Below, in pieces: positions 25,361-34,046 of a stretch of DNA of 64,000 bases; positions within the stretch are counted from its first letter, which is position 1; each line of letters begins with the position of its first letter. The notes below the pieces were generated by a model. The model made no database searches and was not told where the DNA came from. It was given only the letters and a program-made list of their open reading frames with translations. Source of the stretch: an uncultured Bryobacterales bacterium (GTDB lineage Bacteria > Acidobacteriota > Terriglobia > Bryobacterales > Bryobacteraceae); assembly GCA_937959285.1 (NCBI GenBank), contig CALGAR010000144.1, positions 1 through 64,000 of the forward strand, read 5' to 3'. Made by a program: the position numbers and the translations under genes.

Positions 25361-26377
25361 GTGGCCCATAAAGTAACCCTGATCCCTGGAGACGGCATCG
25401 GTCCTGAGGTTGCCGACGCCACTGTGAGAGTGCTTGAAGAGACTGGGGTTTCGATCGAGTGGGAGCGTGTCGAGCTGACTGCGGACATCATTCTTGAGGC
25501 CGGGAAGGTGCTGCCGCAAAAGGTGGTGGATTCGCTCGAACGGACTCGCGTCGGACTCAAGGGACCTGTGACGACTCCGGTTGGGGGCGGCTTCCAGAGC
25601 GTGAACGTCGCGCTAAGAAAGCGGCTCGACCTGTTCGCGAACGTCCGGCCGGTGCGAACGCTCCCGGGTCTTCGAACGAGGTTCGAAGACGTGCATATCG
25701 ACATGGTGATTTTCCGGGAGAACACCGAGGATCTGTATTCGGGGCTCGAGCATGAAGTGGTGCCGGATGTGGTGGAGAGCCTGAAGATCATCACCAGGGC
25801 GGCTTCCCTGCGTATTGCCAACTACGCCTTCGCCTATGCCCGGCGAAACGGCCGCTGGAAGGTGACGGCTGTCCACAAGGCCAACATCATGAAGCTCAGC
25901 GACGGCCTTTTCCTGCGGTGCTGCCGCGAGGTGGCCGAGCGGTATCCGGAGATCAAGTACGAAGAGCTGATTGTGGATAACGCGTCCATGCAGCTCGTGA
26001 TGCGCCCAGAGACATTCGACATCTTGCTGCTTCCGAATCTTTACGGCGATATTGTTTCGGACCTTGCCGCGGGTCTCGTAGGTGGTCTGGGAATCGTTCC
26101 GGGAGCCAATATGGGTGAAAAGTACGCTGTTTTCGAAGCCGTCCACGGAAGCGCTCCCGACATTGCCGGCAAGGGGCTGGCAAACCCGACCGCGCTGATG
26201 TCATCCGCGGTGATGATGCTCATTCATCTTGGCGAAACGGACGCGGCGCGCCGCCTCCAAACCGCAATCGAGCGTGTCTACCAGGAAGGCACGCGGCTCA
26301 CGCGCGACGTAGGCGGCAGCTGCTCGACATCCCAGTTCACTCGCGCAGTCATCGAGAAGCTCGCGGAGCTGCGATAA
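25361..26377 (+). CDS. icd: NAD-type isocitrate dehydrogenase
   Basis: The 338-residue beta-decarboxylating dehydrogenase has VTLIPGDGIGPEVADATV at the start, then TTPVGGGFQSVNVALRK, RENTEDLYSGLEHEV, VHKANIMKLSDGLFL and LYGDIVSDLAAGLVGGLG. The SxNxxLRK segment is the isocitrate-binding type, as opposed to isopropylmalate. The length matches the homodimeric or mitochondrial-like NAD enzymes (about 335), not the 415-residue NADP form. GTG 25361 is preferred to the TTG at 25316, which would overlap the purH start. It makes 2-oxoglutarate in the TCA cycle. Confidence 0.88.
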   Translation: MAHKVTLIPGDGIGPEVADATVRVLEETGVSIEWERVELTADIILEAGKVLPQKVVDSLERTRVGLKGPVTTPVGGGFQSVNVALRKRLDLFANVRPVRTLPGLRTRFEDVHIDMVIFRENTEDLYSGLEHEVVPDVVESLKIITRAASLRIANYAFAYARRNGRWKVTAVHKANIMKLSDGLFLRCCREVAERYPEIKYEELIVDNASMQLVMRPETFDILLLPNLYGDIVSDLAAGLVGGLGIVPGANMGEKYAVFEAVHGSAPDIAGKGLANPTALMSSAVMMLIHLGETDAARRLQTAIERVYQEGTRLTRDVGGSCSTSQFTRAVIEKLAELR

Positions 26378-26419
26378 CGCGGCGATCCCGGGCCCTATCC
26401 GTGTTATCATGAGGGAGTT

Positions 26420-26626
26420 ATGGCAATCCCGAACGTGAAAAGGTATCGCATCACGGGTCCGGAAGGACAGGTGGCTACTCTCATGGCCGTCCTGCCGAAG
26501 GAAGCGGATGTTGACGCCTATCTCGCGGAAGCGGCCAAGCGTTTCGACTGGAAGGCCTGGGCGGAAGCTCAGCAGAAGCAGTTCAAAGTCCGCGTCGGTC
26601 AGCAGAAGCAGAAGAAGGCGAAGTAA
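26420..26626 (+). CDS. Small basic hypothetical protein
   Basis: The 68-residue protein begins MAIPNVKRYRITGPEGQV at ATG 26420 after GAGGGAGTT and ends in a Gln/Lys tail (GQQKQKKAK). It has no signal peptide or membrane helix. Its position 42 bases after isocitrate dehydrogenase and before a strong terminator suggests cotranscription. No function can be assigned. Confidence 0.65.
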   Translation: MAIPNVKRYRITGPEGQVATLMAVLPKEADVDAYLAEAAKRFDWKAWAEAQQKQFKVRVGQQKQKKAK

Positions 26627-26640
26627 TATCTCTGATGCAG

Positions 26641-26674
26641 GAAAAGGGTGCCCTTGGGCGCCCTTTTCTTGTTT
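26641..26674. terminator. Rho-independent terminator, bidirectional
   Basis: GAAAAGGGTGCC (26641-26652) pairs with GGCGCCCTTTTC (26657-26668), including one G-T pair, then TTGTTTC. The A-rich 5' arm also makes it a terminator for the leftward HEAT-repeat gene. It separates the two convergent genes. Confidence 0.85.
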
Positions 26675-26687
26675 CTGGACGCGCTCT

Positions 26688-27962
26688 TCAGAGACGCGCC
26701 TTGAGAGTCTTAACGGCCCTCAACCCTTCCTGAGCTACTTCCCGATCCTCATCCGAGGATAACTTTTCCAAATAGGGCACGGTTTCGGAGTCTCCCGTCC
26801 GGGCGAGGATCTGCGCAAGACCGATCTTCTCCTCGCGTGTCCCGTTCTGTAGGGCCGGATACAGGGCCTTTCGTACCTCCGGCTTTCTGGAAAGCTCAGT
26901 GAGGTAAGGCTGTGCGACTCCCCGCCATGCTCTGGAGTTGAGATTGTTGATCAGATACTGAAGTGCGCTAAATTCGGAGACTTCCGTCTTACCCACGCCC
27001 ACGATAGCAAAGGCCAGGGCCAGGCGCGGGCCCGTTTTCCGCTCGTCGTTGAAGGCGCGCTCCAACTGCTCCAGATCATTAGGATTTCCGAGCCGCGCGA
27101 AGCCCTCCGCAGCGGCCGTACGGATTTCCGCATCACTGTCGTTGAAGAACTTCACGAACAGGTCGCGATTTTCCTCCTTGGGAATCATCGCGATGGCAGT
27201 GAGCGCAGCTCGCTGGATCTTCTTGCTCCTCGCCCGTTGGAATGCGTCCCGCAACGCGGGCAACGCCTCCTCGTTCCGCAGAATTCCCGTCGTCTCGATG
27301 GCTGCGATCTGAATTTTCTCGCTCAGGTCGCGGAGTAAGAACGTGATCTGGGGCGCCGCCTGAGGATCGCGAATTTTCTGAAGGGCGATCAGGCTCTCGT
27401 AAATCACCTGGTCGTTCTTCGACCGCATCGCTTCGACCAGATCGGGTATCGCAGCCTTTCCGCGAAGAATGCCGACGGCCCTCGCCGCGTTCGCGCGAGA
27501 CTCCATGCTGATTCCGCCGCGAGCCAGCTTCCCGAGCGCCTCAATCACGTCGGGCCGCGGAGTGATATATGGGTCGATCACCTGGTCGTTCGTGTCGGTG
27601 AACATTCCCGAGATGCGATCACCGGCTCGGCGAATGCGTGCCGTGAGCCCGGTTTTCACGTAACCAGGCAGGTAGAAGTTCACGAGGCCGTCCGTGGCGC
27701 GAATCTGGATCTCCGGATCGTTATCTCGCGTGGCTTGAATCAGCGGATCGAGGCTGTGCTGCGTGCCGATTTCGACGATCGCCTTAACCGCCTCAATCCG
27801 GACGTTCAAGCTGGCGTCGGAGAGGTAAGCCTGGAGTTTCGGGATTGCTTCCGATCCCTGTTTGCCCAGATCCCGTACTGCCCGTACCCGCTCCTTCTCG
27901 TCGCTCTGCGCCAGCAACGGAAGACACACTGCCAAGACGACGGTAAGTCCGGAGAGTCGCAT
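26688..27962 (-). CDS. Secreted HEAT-repeat protein
   Basis: The 424-residue protein begins at ATG 27962 with a signal peptide (MRLSGLTVVLAVCLPLLAQ). It then consists of consecutive HEAT/PBS-lyase-type repeats of about 30 residues, such as GSEAIPKLQAYLSDASLNVR, DPEIQIRATDGLVNFYLPGY and DAEIRTAAAEGFARLGNPND. No enzymatic motif is present. Such proteins are protein-binding scaffolds, here likely periplasmic. It is followed upstream, on the same strand, by the MqnD-like gene with a 34-base gap. Confidence 0.85.
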   Translation of the reverse strand: MRLSGLTVVLAVCLPLLAQSDEKERVRAVRDLGKQGSEAIPKLQAYLSDASLNVRIEAVKAIVEIGTQHSLDPLIQATRDNDPEIQIRATDGLVNFYLPGYVKTGLTARIRRAGDRISGMFTDTNDQVIDPYITPRPDVIEALGKLARGGISMESRANAARAVGILRGKAAIPDLVEAMRSKNDQVIYESLIALQKIRDPQAAPQITFLLRDLSEKIQIAAIETTGILRNEEALPALRDAFQRARSKKIQRAALTAIAMIPKEENRDLFVKFFNDSDAEIRTAAAEGFARLGNPNDLEQLERAFNDERKTGPRLALAFAIVGVGKTEVSEFSALQYLINNLNSRAWRGVAQPYLTELSRKPEVRKALYPALQNGTREEKIGLAQILARTGDSETVPYLEKLSSDEDREVAQEGLRAVKTLKARL

Positions 27963-27996
27963 ACCCCTATTGTACTGTGAGGGATTCGAGATACGA

Positions 27997-28842
27997 CTAG
28001 CGCACGAACTCCACTTCGACCTTGTGGGGGATGAGTCCGGCTTCGTGCCCCATATCGAGCAGCTTTTGAGCCGCCTTCGGAACAAGATCGCCGCAATCGA
28101 GGGTGTAGTGGTTCACGTACATGCCGACGAACTTTTCCGCCAGAGGCTGCTCCATATCGCGCGCGAACTGCATCGCGTAGTTCAGAGCCTCCTCGCTGTG
28201 ATCGAGGGCATACTGAATGCTCTCTTTCATAAGCCGGCAGCACTCGCTCCGGATTTCCGGGCCAAGATCGCGGCGCAGCGCGTTTGCTCCGAGCGGTAGC
28301 GGGAGGTCGAACTGCTTTTTCCACCACCGTCCCAGTTCGATTACGTTGTGGAATCCGCTCTTTCCGTAGGTCAGCTGGGCTTCATGAATGACAAGGCCGG
28401 CATCCACGGTCTTTTCGCGAATCGCGTCGAGAACACAGTCGAAGGGAGTCGGAACGGGCTCAAAATCCGGCTGGAAGAGCTTCAGCACGAGAAACGCGGT
28501 CGTCATCTTTCCTGGTATAGCGATGCGTTTCCCCTTTAATTCCTCAGGTGCCATTGGCGACAGGGCCACCACCATCGGACCATAGCCGTCGCCGACGCTG
28601 GAGCCGCTCGTCATCAGGACATACTTGTCGGCAACGTACGGATAGGCGTGATAGGAAACGGCCGTCAGCTCATAAATCCCTTCTGTTGCCTTTCGATTCA
28701 GTGATTCTATGTCCTCGAGGACGTGCCGGAAGGAGACCAGGCGCGAGCGAATTTTCTTCGTCGCCAGTCCGTAGAACATGTAGGCGTCGTCCGAATCCGG
28801 GCTGTGAGCGCAGACAATCTCTGCTGCTTCTGATGGTGTCAT
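27997..28842 (-). CDS. mqnD: MqnD-like 1,4-dihydroxy-6-naphthoate synthase
   Basis: The 281-residue protein has AHSPDSDDAYMFYGLATK near the N-terminus, YELTAVSYHAYPYVADKY, GSSVGDGYGPMVVA and DAGLVIHEAQLTY. These fit the MqnA/MqnD periplasmic-binding-like fold, and the SPDxDDxxMFY start is typical of MqnD. In the futalosine route MqnD cleaves cyclic dehypoxanthine futalosine to the naphthoate on the way to menaquinone. The UbiE/MenG gene at 46414 could provide the last methylation. No other mqn gene is in the window. Confidence 0.82.
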   Translation of the reverse strand: MTPSEAAEIVCAHSPDSDDAYMFYGLATKKIRSRLVSFRHVLEDIESLNRKATEGIYELTAVSYHAYPYVADKYVLMTSGSSVGDGYGPMVVALSPMAPEELKGKRIAIPGKMTTAFLVLKLFQPDFEPVPTPFDCVLDAIREKTVDAGLVIHEAQLTYGKSGFHNVIELGRWWKKQFDLPLPLGANALRRDLGPEIRSECCRLMKESIQYALDHSEEALNYAMQFARDMEQPLAEKFVGMYVNHYTLDCGDLVPKAAQKLLDMGHEAGLIPHKVEVEFVR

Positions 28843-28881
28843 ACGAGGAAACTAATATAGCAGACGGCGGAGGTCCTTCCG

Positions 28882-29307
28882 CTATCTTGCCGCAGATGCA
28901 GCCCTTTTGCCTTCATTGATCAGGTCGAGCAGAGCAGGCCGGAGCTCCTCCAGCGCGGCTTCGAGCAGTTGAAGGAGCTCCGATGCTCCTTCCGTAGTAC
29001 CCGACCGCCCGAGCTCTTCCAGCCGGCGCGCGGCGTTGACCACTCCGGCAGCCCCGAAGTTGGCGGCTGAGCCCTTCAAGCTATGCGCCACGCGCTCCAC
29101 TGCCTTGCAGTCGCCCCGTTCGATAGCGGTTCGCAGGCTACGCATGAGTGCGGGAGTCTCATCCAGGAACAGCTTCACAACTTCCCGCAGGAGTTCAAGG
29201 TCGCCGTCAACGCGCTCAAGCGCAATCGCGCGGTCAAGGAGGGCATCGGGCGTGCCGCCTTTCGTCGTTCTTAGATCGCAACTGGGCGATGGAACCGATT
29301 CGTGCAT
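28882..29307 (-). CDS. Histidine phosphotransfer (Hpt) domain protein
   Basis: The 141-residue protein is a single four-helix Hpt domain with the phospho-accepting histidine in RVAHSLKGSAANFGA. Helix 1 contains LREVVKLFLDETPALMRSL. Hpt proteins relay phosphate between hybrid kinases and response regulators. No kinase partner is adjacent; it is just upstream of the MqnD-like gene on the same strand. Confidence 0.88.
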   Translation of the reverse strand: MHESVPSPSCDLRTTKGGTPDALLDRAIALERVDGDLELLREVVKLFLDETPALMRSLRTAIERGDCKAVERVAHSLKGSAANFGAAGVVNAARRLEELGRSGTTEGASELLQLLEAALEELRPALLDLINEGKRAASAAR

Positions 29308-29504
29308 GTGTCAGAAGCCTTTGGATCGGAATTGGCCTAGTAAGCAGCAAGTATCCGAGACGCGCTTACCTCCCACGACCGGCAGCTCATGCGCGGTCAT
29401 GATCAGAACTTGCCGGTTCATTTCCGCTTCCCACGACCTGGATTCGCAGTCTCTCTTAGAGGCGGTCCCTCTCCGGCATCAAATATCCATCAGGATAACC
29501 TTAC

Positions 29505-30425
29505 TTGCCCGCTTTGTCGTGCCGTTTGGAGGGTCTTACCGGAAGCATATTTTTTGGTGTACAATTAAGAACTTGGAGGTGGATCTTCCCGAGCTTCAGC
29601 CTCGCAAAAGTCCTGCCCTTCGCCGTTCCTTCATTCTTCAAGCAATCCCTCGCGTCCACACTGAATCTGATATTGCCGGATGACTGCCGGATTTGCGGTC
29701 TTCCCCTCCGGGAGTTTTCGCGGATTCCCGTCTGCCGCAGCTGCCTCAGCCAGCCTAAACCGCTGGAGGCGGATCATTGGTGCGTCACCTGCGGAAGCCC
29801 GTTTCTCAACGCCTTTCCGCTGGACGCAGATGGCCGTTGCGGCCTGTGCCGCCGGGGCTTGGCAGGATTTGACGCCGCCTACGCTTTCGGCAGCTATGAA
29901 GGAACCCTCCGAAGTCTCATTCATCTCCTCAAGTACAAGAAAATCTGCTCGCTCTCGAAACCGCTTGGACAACTGTTAGCTGGAGCGCTCCCCCGGCATC
30001 AGCGTTTTGATGTCGTCACCGCCGTCCCAATGCACTGGCGGCGGCGCTGGATGCGGGGATTCAACCAGGCGGAATTGCTAGCCGCCGAGATCGGGCGCCA
30101 TTTCCACATCCCGGTGAAGCCATTGCTGAAGCGCTGCCGTCCGACGCCCTCGCAGGCCGGCCTGACCAGAGCGGCCCGGCGGGCTAACGTGGCGGGCGCG
30201 TTTCGGGTCCGGAACGGTGTGAGCGCCGAGGGGCTTCGAGTGCTGCTGGTGGATGACGTGATGACCACCGGCGCAACCGTTTCAGCCTGTGCTTCCGCCT
30301 TGAAACGCGGCGGAGCCAAGCACGTGACTGTAATCACTCTGGCGAGGGCGGATCGACGTTTGTTTCTCCAAACGGTCAATCAGCCCGACCGTACTCCTTC
30401 CACCCGGAGTCTGAAAGATGCCTAG
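29505..30425 (+). CDS. comF: ComF-family phosphoribosyltransferase-like protein
   Basis: A four-cysteine zinc motif region (DDCRICGLPL, PVCRSCL) and a second pair (WCVTCGSP, RCGLCRRG) precede a type I PRTase domain with the PRPP loop VLLVDDVMTTGATVSACA. The middle has DVVTAVPMHWRRRWMRGFNQ, typical of ComF. ComF helps DNA uptake or ssDNA handling in competent bacteria. The frame starts at TTG 29505, but the first 50 residues look non-native and a TACAAT box lies at 29560, so the real start is probably later. It overlaps the HNH gene by eight bases. Confidence 0.85.
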   Translation: MPALSCRLEGLTGSIFFGVQLRTWRWIFPSFSLAKVLPFAVPSFFKQSLASTLNLILPDDCRICGLPLREFSRIPVCRSCLSQPKPLEADHWCVTCGSPFLNAFPLDADGRCGLCRRGLAGFDAAYAFGSYEGTLRSLIHLLKYKKICSLSKPLGQLLAGALPRHQRFDVVTAVPMHWRRRWMRGFNQAELLAAEIGRHFHIPVKPLLKRCRPTPSQAGLTRAARRANVAGAFRVRNGVSAEGLRVLLVDDVMTTGATVSACASALKRGGAKHVTVITLARADRRLFLQTVNQPDRTPSTRSLKDA

Positions 30426-30945
30426 TCTGGATGGATTGCAGAAGCCGGTTCTTGTACTGAATGCGAGTTACGAACCCATCAACGTCTGCGCCGCGCGCCG
30501 TGCGCTCGTGCTGGTGCTAAAGGGTGTGGCGGCGGCGGAAGAACACGCCAACACTCTCGTTCATTCCAGCCGCACTGCCATTCGCCTGCCGTCAGTGATC
30601 CGGCTGCTTGAATACCGCCGGATTCCCCATCAGACTCGCGCCCTGTCGCGCAAGAATATCCTCATGCGCGACCGCTACACCTGCCAGTACTGCCTGAAGG
30701 TGTTGCCATCGTCGGAACTGACCCTCGACCATGTGATTCCGAGGTCCAGGGCGGGGGAGACGACTTGGGAAAACCTGGTTGCCTGCTGCCATCCATGCAA
30801 CAACAAGAAGGGTAACCGTACGCCGGACGAGGCCGGCATGAAGCTGGCGCGCCAGCCGAGACCGTTCAGCCTCCATACGAGCCGCCACCTGATGCGTCTG
30901 CTCGGCAAGAGTGACGATCAGTGGCGCAAATACCTGTTCTACTGA
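30418..30945 (+). CDS. HNH endonuclease
   Basis: The 175-residue protein has an N-terminal part (KPVLVLNASYEPINVCAARR) and a C-terminal HNH domain: DRYTCQYCLKVLP, LTLDHVIPRSRAG, TWENLVACCHPCNNKKGNR. Two CxxC pairs bind zinc, and the DHV...N...N residues form the nuclease centre. This solitary type is widespread and not tied to introns or phage. It overlaps comF by eight bases, so the two are coupled. Its role is unknown; DNA repair or uptake is plausible. Confidence 0.87.
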   Translation: MPSLDGLQKPVLVLNASYEPINVCAARRALVLVLKGVAAAEEHANTLVHSSRTAIRLPSVIRLLEYRRIPHQTRALSRKNILMRDRYTCQYCLKVLPSSELTLDHVIPRSRAGETTWENLVACCHPCNNKKGNRTPDEAGMKLARQPRPFSLHTSRHLMRLLGKSDDQWRKYLFY

Positions 30946-30980
30946 CAGGATCTGCGCCGGAAGACGCTTCCCAACGGCTC

Positions 30981-31577
30981 CTATTGAGCCCGCGGCTGCT
31001 CTTTCGGCTGGCTTTCTTTTGCCTTGTCCTTGGAAGTTGGCTTTGCCGGACTGATAATGAGATGAAAATTCCGGCCTTCGAGCCGCGGTTGTCCTTCCAC
31101 GGTTCCTATCCCGCTCAAATCTTCCGCAAACCGAAGCAGCAGCTTCCGGCCAAGATCAACGTGGGCGATCTCGCGTCCACGAAACTGCACTACTGCCTTG
31201 ACGCGGTTGCCTTCCCTTAAGAAGCGCTCAGCGTTCTTCTTCTTGAACTCGTAGTCATGATCATCGGTGTTGGGACGGAATTTGATCTCCTTCACCTGGA
31301 TGATGTGCTGCTTCTTTTTCGCTTCGTGTTGCTTCTTCTTGTTTTCGTATTGCCACTGGCCATAATCCATGGCCTTGGCAACTGGCGGCTCCGCCGTCGG
31401 AGCAACCAAAATCAGGTCCAATCCCATGTCCTGGGCTTTGCGGATCGCGGCCTGCGTCGGCATGATCTCAACAGTGCCGTCGGGAAAGACTGCGCGAACC
31501 TCACGAACGCGAATGGCCTCATTCACGTTTTCCCGGATCCTGGGACGGCGGGGGGGTAGGTTTCTCGGTGGATACAT
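30981..31577 (-). CDS. infC: Translation initiation factor IF-3
   Basis: The 198-residue protein has the N-domain (RENVNEAIRVREVRAVFPDG), the basic linker (QYENKKKQHEAKKKQ) and the C-domain (VKEIKFRPNTDDHDYEFK, FLREGNRVKAVVQFRGRE). A Lys/Gln/Pro-rich tail extends it beyond the usual 180. It starts with an ordinary ATG, not the AUU used for autocontrol in enterics. The usual partners rpmI and rplT are not downstream; the HNH gene converges instead. Confidence 0.95.
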   Translation of the reverse strand: MYPPRNLPPRRPRIRENVNEAIRVREVRAVFPDGTVEIMPTQAAIRKAQDMGLDLILVAPTAEPPVAKAMDYGQWQYENKKKQHEAKKKQHIIQVKEIKFRPNTDDHDYEFKKKNAERFLREGNRVKAVVQFRGREIAHVDLGRKLLLRFAEDLSGIGTVEGQPRLEGRNFHLIISPAKPTSKDKAKESQPKEQPRAQ

Positions 31578-31673
31578 TACTCTATTCGATCGATTGGGTA
31601 TGCGGTCCTGAGTCGAGCCTCCTTTCCCTCACGACCGGACCGTTGCAGTGCTGAATTTCTGCAGATAGGCGAG

Positions 31674-31705
31674 AAGGGATGCAAGACGATCGCCCAGCAT
31701 CCCTT
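31674..31705 (-). promoter_or_regulatory. Hairpin in the infC leader
   Basis: A perfect 9-bp stem, AAGGGATGC (31674-31682) with GCATCCCTT (31697-31705) and a 14-base loop, lies in the infC 5' region. No T tract follows in the direction of transcription. It could be a leader structure controlling IF-3 synthesis; this is inference. Confidence 0.35.
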
Positions 31706-31956
31706 CGGTGAAAAATCGACTTTAGGCAAGCTTCTCAGTCTAGCCCCAGTTTAGATGGATTACGCGCGCGTGTCCATCATTTCTCGGAAACAAATACACT
31801 TTTCCCGCTCGGATCATTGTACTACGTTCCATCGCCCTCGGCGAGAGGGACTCCCGACTGCAGTTCCAGGACTTGCAGAGGATTCCTGACTCCTTCCGTC
31901 ATGTATGACTCGCGCCGATGGGCATGGTTTCCCTGCGCGGGCGTGGTGCTGGAAAT

Positions 31957-31980
31957 GAGAAGGGGCGCCGGAAGCGCCCC
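31957..31980 (-). terminator. Weak terminator candidate after the P5C dehydrogenase gene
   Basis: AAGGGGCGC and GCGCCCCTT flank a short loop about 85 bases after the stop of the leftward dehydrogenase gene. It is followed in that direction by CTCATTTCC, only a poor T tract. Confidence 0.45.
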
Positions 31981-32061
31981 TTCGCCGCGTCGATCAAATT
32001 TGACCCTGGAATTGTGACTTCTTGGTCCCCTTCGAATCGGGGCTTTTTCGATTATACCGGA

Positions 32062-33639
32062 CTAGTCCACTTTTTCCGCAATCGCCTTCGCTTGCACAAA
32101 CTGGAGCAGGTAATCCGGTCCGCCCGCCTTCGAGTCGGTACCCGACATGTTGAATCCCCCGAAAGGATGAGCGCCGACCATCGCACCGGTACATTTCCGG
32201 TTGATGTAGAGATTCCCAACATGGAAGCACTCTGTAGCTTGCCGGATCTTCTCCGGATTCCTGGAGTAAACGGCGCCGGTCAGTCCGTACTCCGAATTGT
32301 TGGCAAGCTCAAGCGCGTGCTCGAAGTCGCGGGCTTTCGTTACGGCGAGGACAGGGCCGAAGATCTCCTCCCGGAAAATCCGCCGATCCGGCTCGATGTC
32401 AGCAATGATCGTTGGGCGGATGAAGAAACCCTCTCCGTCCGCTGGCCCCCCTCCTGTGATCAATCGCCCTTCCTGCTTACCGATCTCGATGTAATCCAGG
32501 ATCGACTGGCAGGCGCGGCTGTTGATCACCGGTCCCATGTAATTCTCAGGGTCGTCGGCCGGACCGACCTTCAGAGTGGAGGCCTTCTCCTTGAGCTTCT
32601 CCAGGAACTCGTCGTAGACCTTTTCATGAACGATGGCCCGCGAGCAGGCGGAGCACTTCTGCCCCTGGTATCCGAAGGCGGAGACCAGCACCCCCTGGAC
32701 CGCCTTCTCGAGGTCGGTCTCCTCGTCCACGATGATGGCGTCCTTGCCGCCCATCTCTGCGATGACGCGCTTGATCCAGATCTGCCCCTTCTGGGGCTTG
32801 GCGGCCAGTTCATTAATATGGAGGCCCACGTCGCGTGAACCGGTGAAAGCAACGAAGCGGGTCTTCGGATGCCGGACCAACTCGTCGCCAATCGCTGCGC
32901 CGCTTCCTGTGACCAGCGAGAAACTCCGGGGCGGGAAGCCGGCTTCCAGCAGGACTTCGGCGAACTTTGCGGCGATCGTCGGGGTATCGCTGGAAGGCTT
33001 GAGGACCACGGTGTTGCCGGTTACGAGCGCCGCAGTCGTCATCCCGGCCATGATCGCCAGGGGAAAGTTCCAGGGCGGGATCACGACGCCCACTCCCAGA
33101 GGCAAGTAAACCATGCGGTCCTTTTCGCCGGGCAACTGGAGGAGCGGCTCCGGGTGGGCAAGCCGCAGCATCTGGCGGGCGTAGTACTCGCAGAAATCGA
33201 TGGCCTCGGAGACGTCGGCCTCTGCTTCCGGCCAGGTTTTTCCGGCTTCATAGACCAGCCAGGCATCGAACTCGAGCTTGCGCTGCCGAATAATTTCGGC
33301 CGCCCGCAGCAGCATCTCCACCCGCGATTCGGGCGAAGTGCGAGACCACTCTCCGAAGTAGTCGTATGCCGATTCAATTGCCCGGGCCGCTAACTCGGGG
33401 GTCGCTTTGTGATGCAGGCCGACAATTTCGCTCGGCCGGGAGGGGTTGATAGAAGGAAGCAAGTCCCCGGTTCGGACCCGCTCCCCGGCGATTAGCAGCT
33501 CGTACTCGCGGCCGAATTGCGAGCGCACCTCTCTGAGCGCCCGTTCCATTGCCTGACGGTTCGCCGGAACCGAAAAGTCCAGATATGGTTCATTCCGGAA
33601 CGCCGGCAACGTCTCCAGGGAAAGGGGCGTAGTGCTCAT
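32062..33639 (-). CDS. rocA: L-glutamate gamma-semialdehyde (1-pyrroline-5-carboxylate) dehydrogenase
   Basis: The 525-residue aldehyde dehydrogenase has PPWNFPLAIMAGM, LKPSSDTPTIAAKF, the NAD loop FTGSRDVGL, the glutamate of VIAEMGGKDAIIVDE and the catalytic cysteine in GYQGQKCSACSR. The N-terminal block (PAFRNEPYLDFSVPANRQAM) and overall length match RocA/PruA-type stand-alone P5C dehydrogenases. It turns the proline and arginine breakdown intermediate into glutamate. ATG 33639 follows GGGGGTG. No proline dehydrogenase gene is adjacent. Confidence 0.92.
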   Translation of the reverse strand: MSTTPLSLETLPAFRNEPYLDFSVPANRQAMERALREVRSQFGREYELLIAGERVRTGDLLPSINPSRPSEIVGLHHKATPELAARAIESAYDYFGEWSRTSPESRVEMLLRAAEIIRQRKLEFDAWLVYEAGKTWPEAEADVSEAIDFCEYYARQMLRLAHPEPLLQLPGEKDRMVYLPLGVGVVIPPWNFPLAIMAGMTTAALVTGNTVVLKPSSDTPTIAAKFAEVLLEAGFPPRSFSLVTGSGAAIGDELVRHPKTRFVAFTGSRDVGLHINELAAKPQKGQIWIKRVIAEMGGKDAIIVDEETDLEKAVQGVLVSAFGYQGQKCSACSRAIVHEKVYDEFLEKLKEKASTLKVGPADDPENYMGPVINSRACQSILDYIEIGKQEGRLITGGGPADGEGFFIRPTIIADIEPDRRIFREEIFGPVLAVTKARDFEHALELANNSEYGLTGAVYSRNPEKIRQATECFHVGNLYINRKCTGAMVGAHPFGGFNMSGTDSKAGGPDYLLQFVQAKAIAEKVD

Positions 33640-33666
33640 GAGCACCCCCAACTGTTGAATGTTTCG

Positions 33667-33930
33667 TTACCCTTCGACCATCCTGCGGCCCTGCTCGAAG
33701 AGCTCGGCCGCTTCCTCGGCAATCTGCTTGCCCTTCTCATACAAATCCTTGCCGCGCTCCAATACGTCGCGGCCACTTCCGGCAAGCTTCTCACGGCTCT
33801 CCGAGGCCTTCCTGCCAATCGCCCGCCGCGTCTCGGTCCCGGAAGCTGGTGCATATAAGAGCGCGATCGTGGCACCCAAAGCTGCTCCCGCAATAAACCA
33901 CAAGATGTTTCCGCTGTTTTCGTCCGCCAT
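33667..33930 (-). CDS. YtxH-like small membrane protein
   Basis: The 87-residue protein starts at ATG 33930 after AAGGATACC. One membrane helix (NILWFIAGAALGATIALLYA) ends in the APxSGxxTR motif of YtxH proteins, followed by a charged amphipathic helix. These are envelope-associated, often stress-linked proteins with no defined biochemistry. It lies 27 bases upstream of the P5C dehydrogenase gene, possibly by chance. Confidence 0.8.
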   Translation of the reverse strand: MADENSGNILWFIAGAALGATIALLYAPASGTETRRAIGRKASESREKLAGSGRDVLERGKDLYEKGKQIAEEAAELFEQGRRMVEG

Positions 33931-34046
33931 GGCGTGGGTATCCTTCCTACTAAAATTATCCACCGTTCGGGAGTCCCGGAGGCCGGGAAAGCCGGGTAAA
34001 TGTTGACGTCCTGTCGGAATGCGGATTTAGGGGGTATCCTCGAACT

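Larger units (their letters stand above)
31578..32061. other. 484-base non-coding stretch: infC leader and downstream region of P5C dehydrogenase
   Basis: No credible gene on either strand. It holds two clear hairpins: AAGGGATGC/GCATCCCTT at 31674-31705, about 97 bases before the infC ATG, and an AAGGGGCGC/GCGCCCCTT hairpin at about 31957-31980 after the P5C dehydrogenase gene. The infC promoter should lie here, but no convincing -35/-10 pair was recognised. Confidence 0.5.

Noticed and set aside
31918..32838. 306-codon plus-strand frame near the P5C dehydrogenase
   Set aside because: Lies mostly antisense to the aldehyde dehydrogenase and contains no domain.
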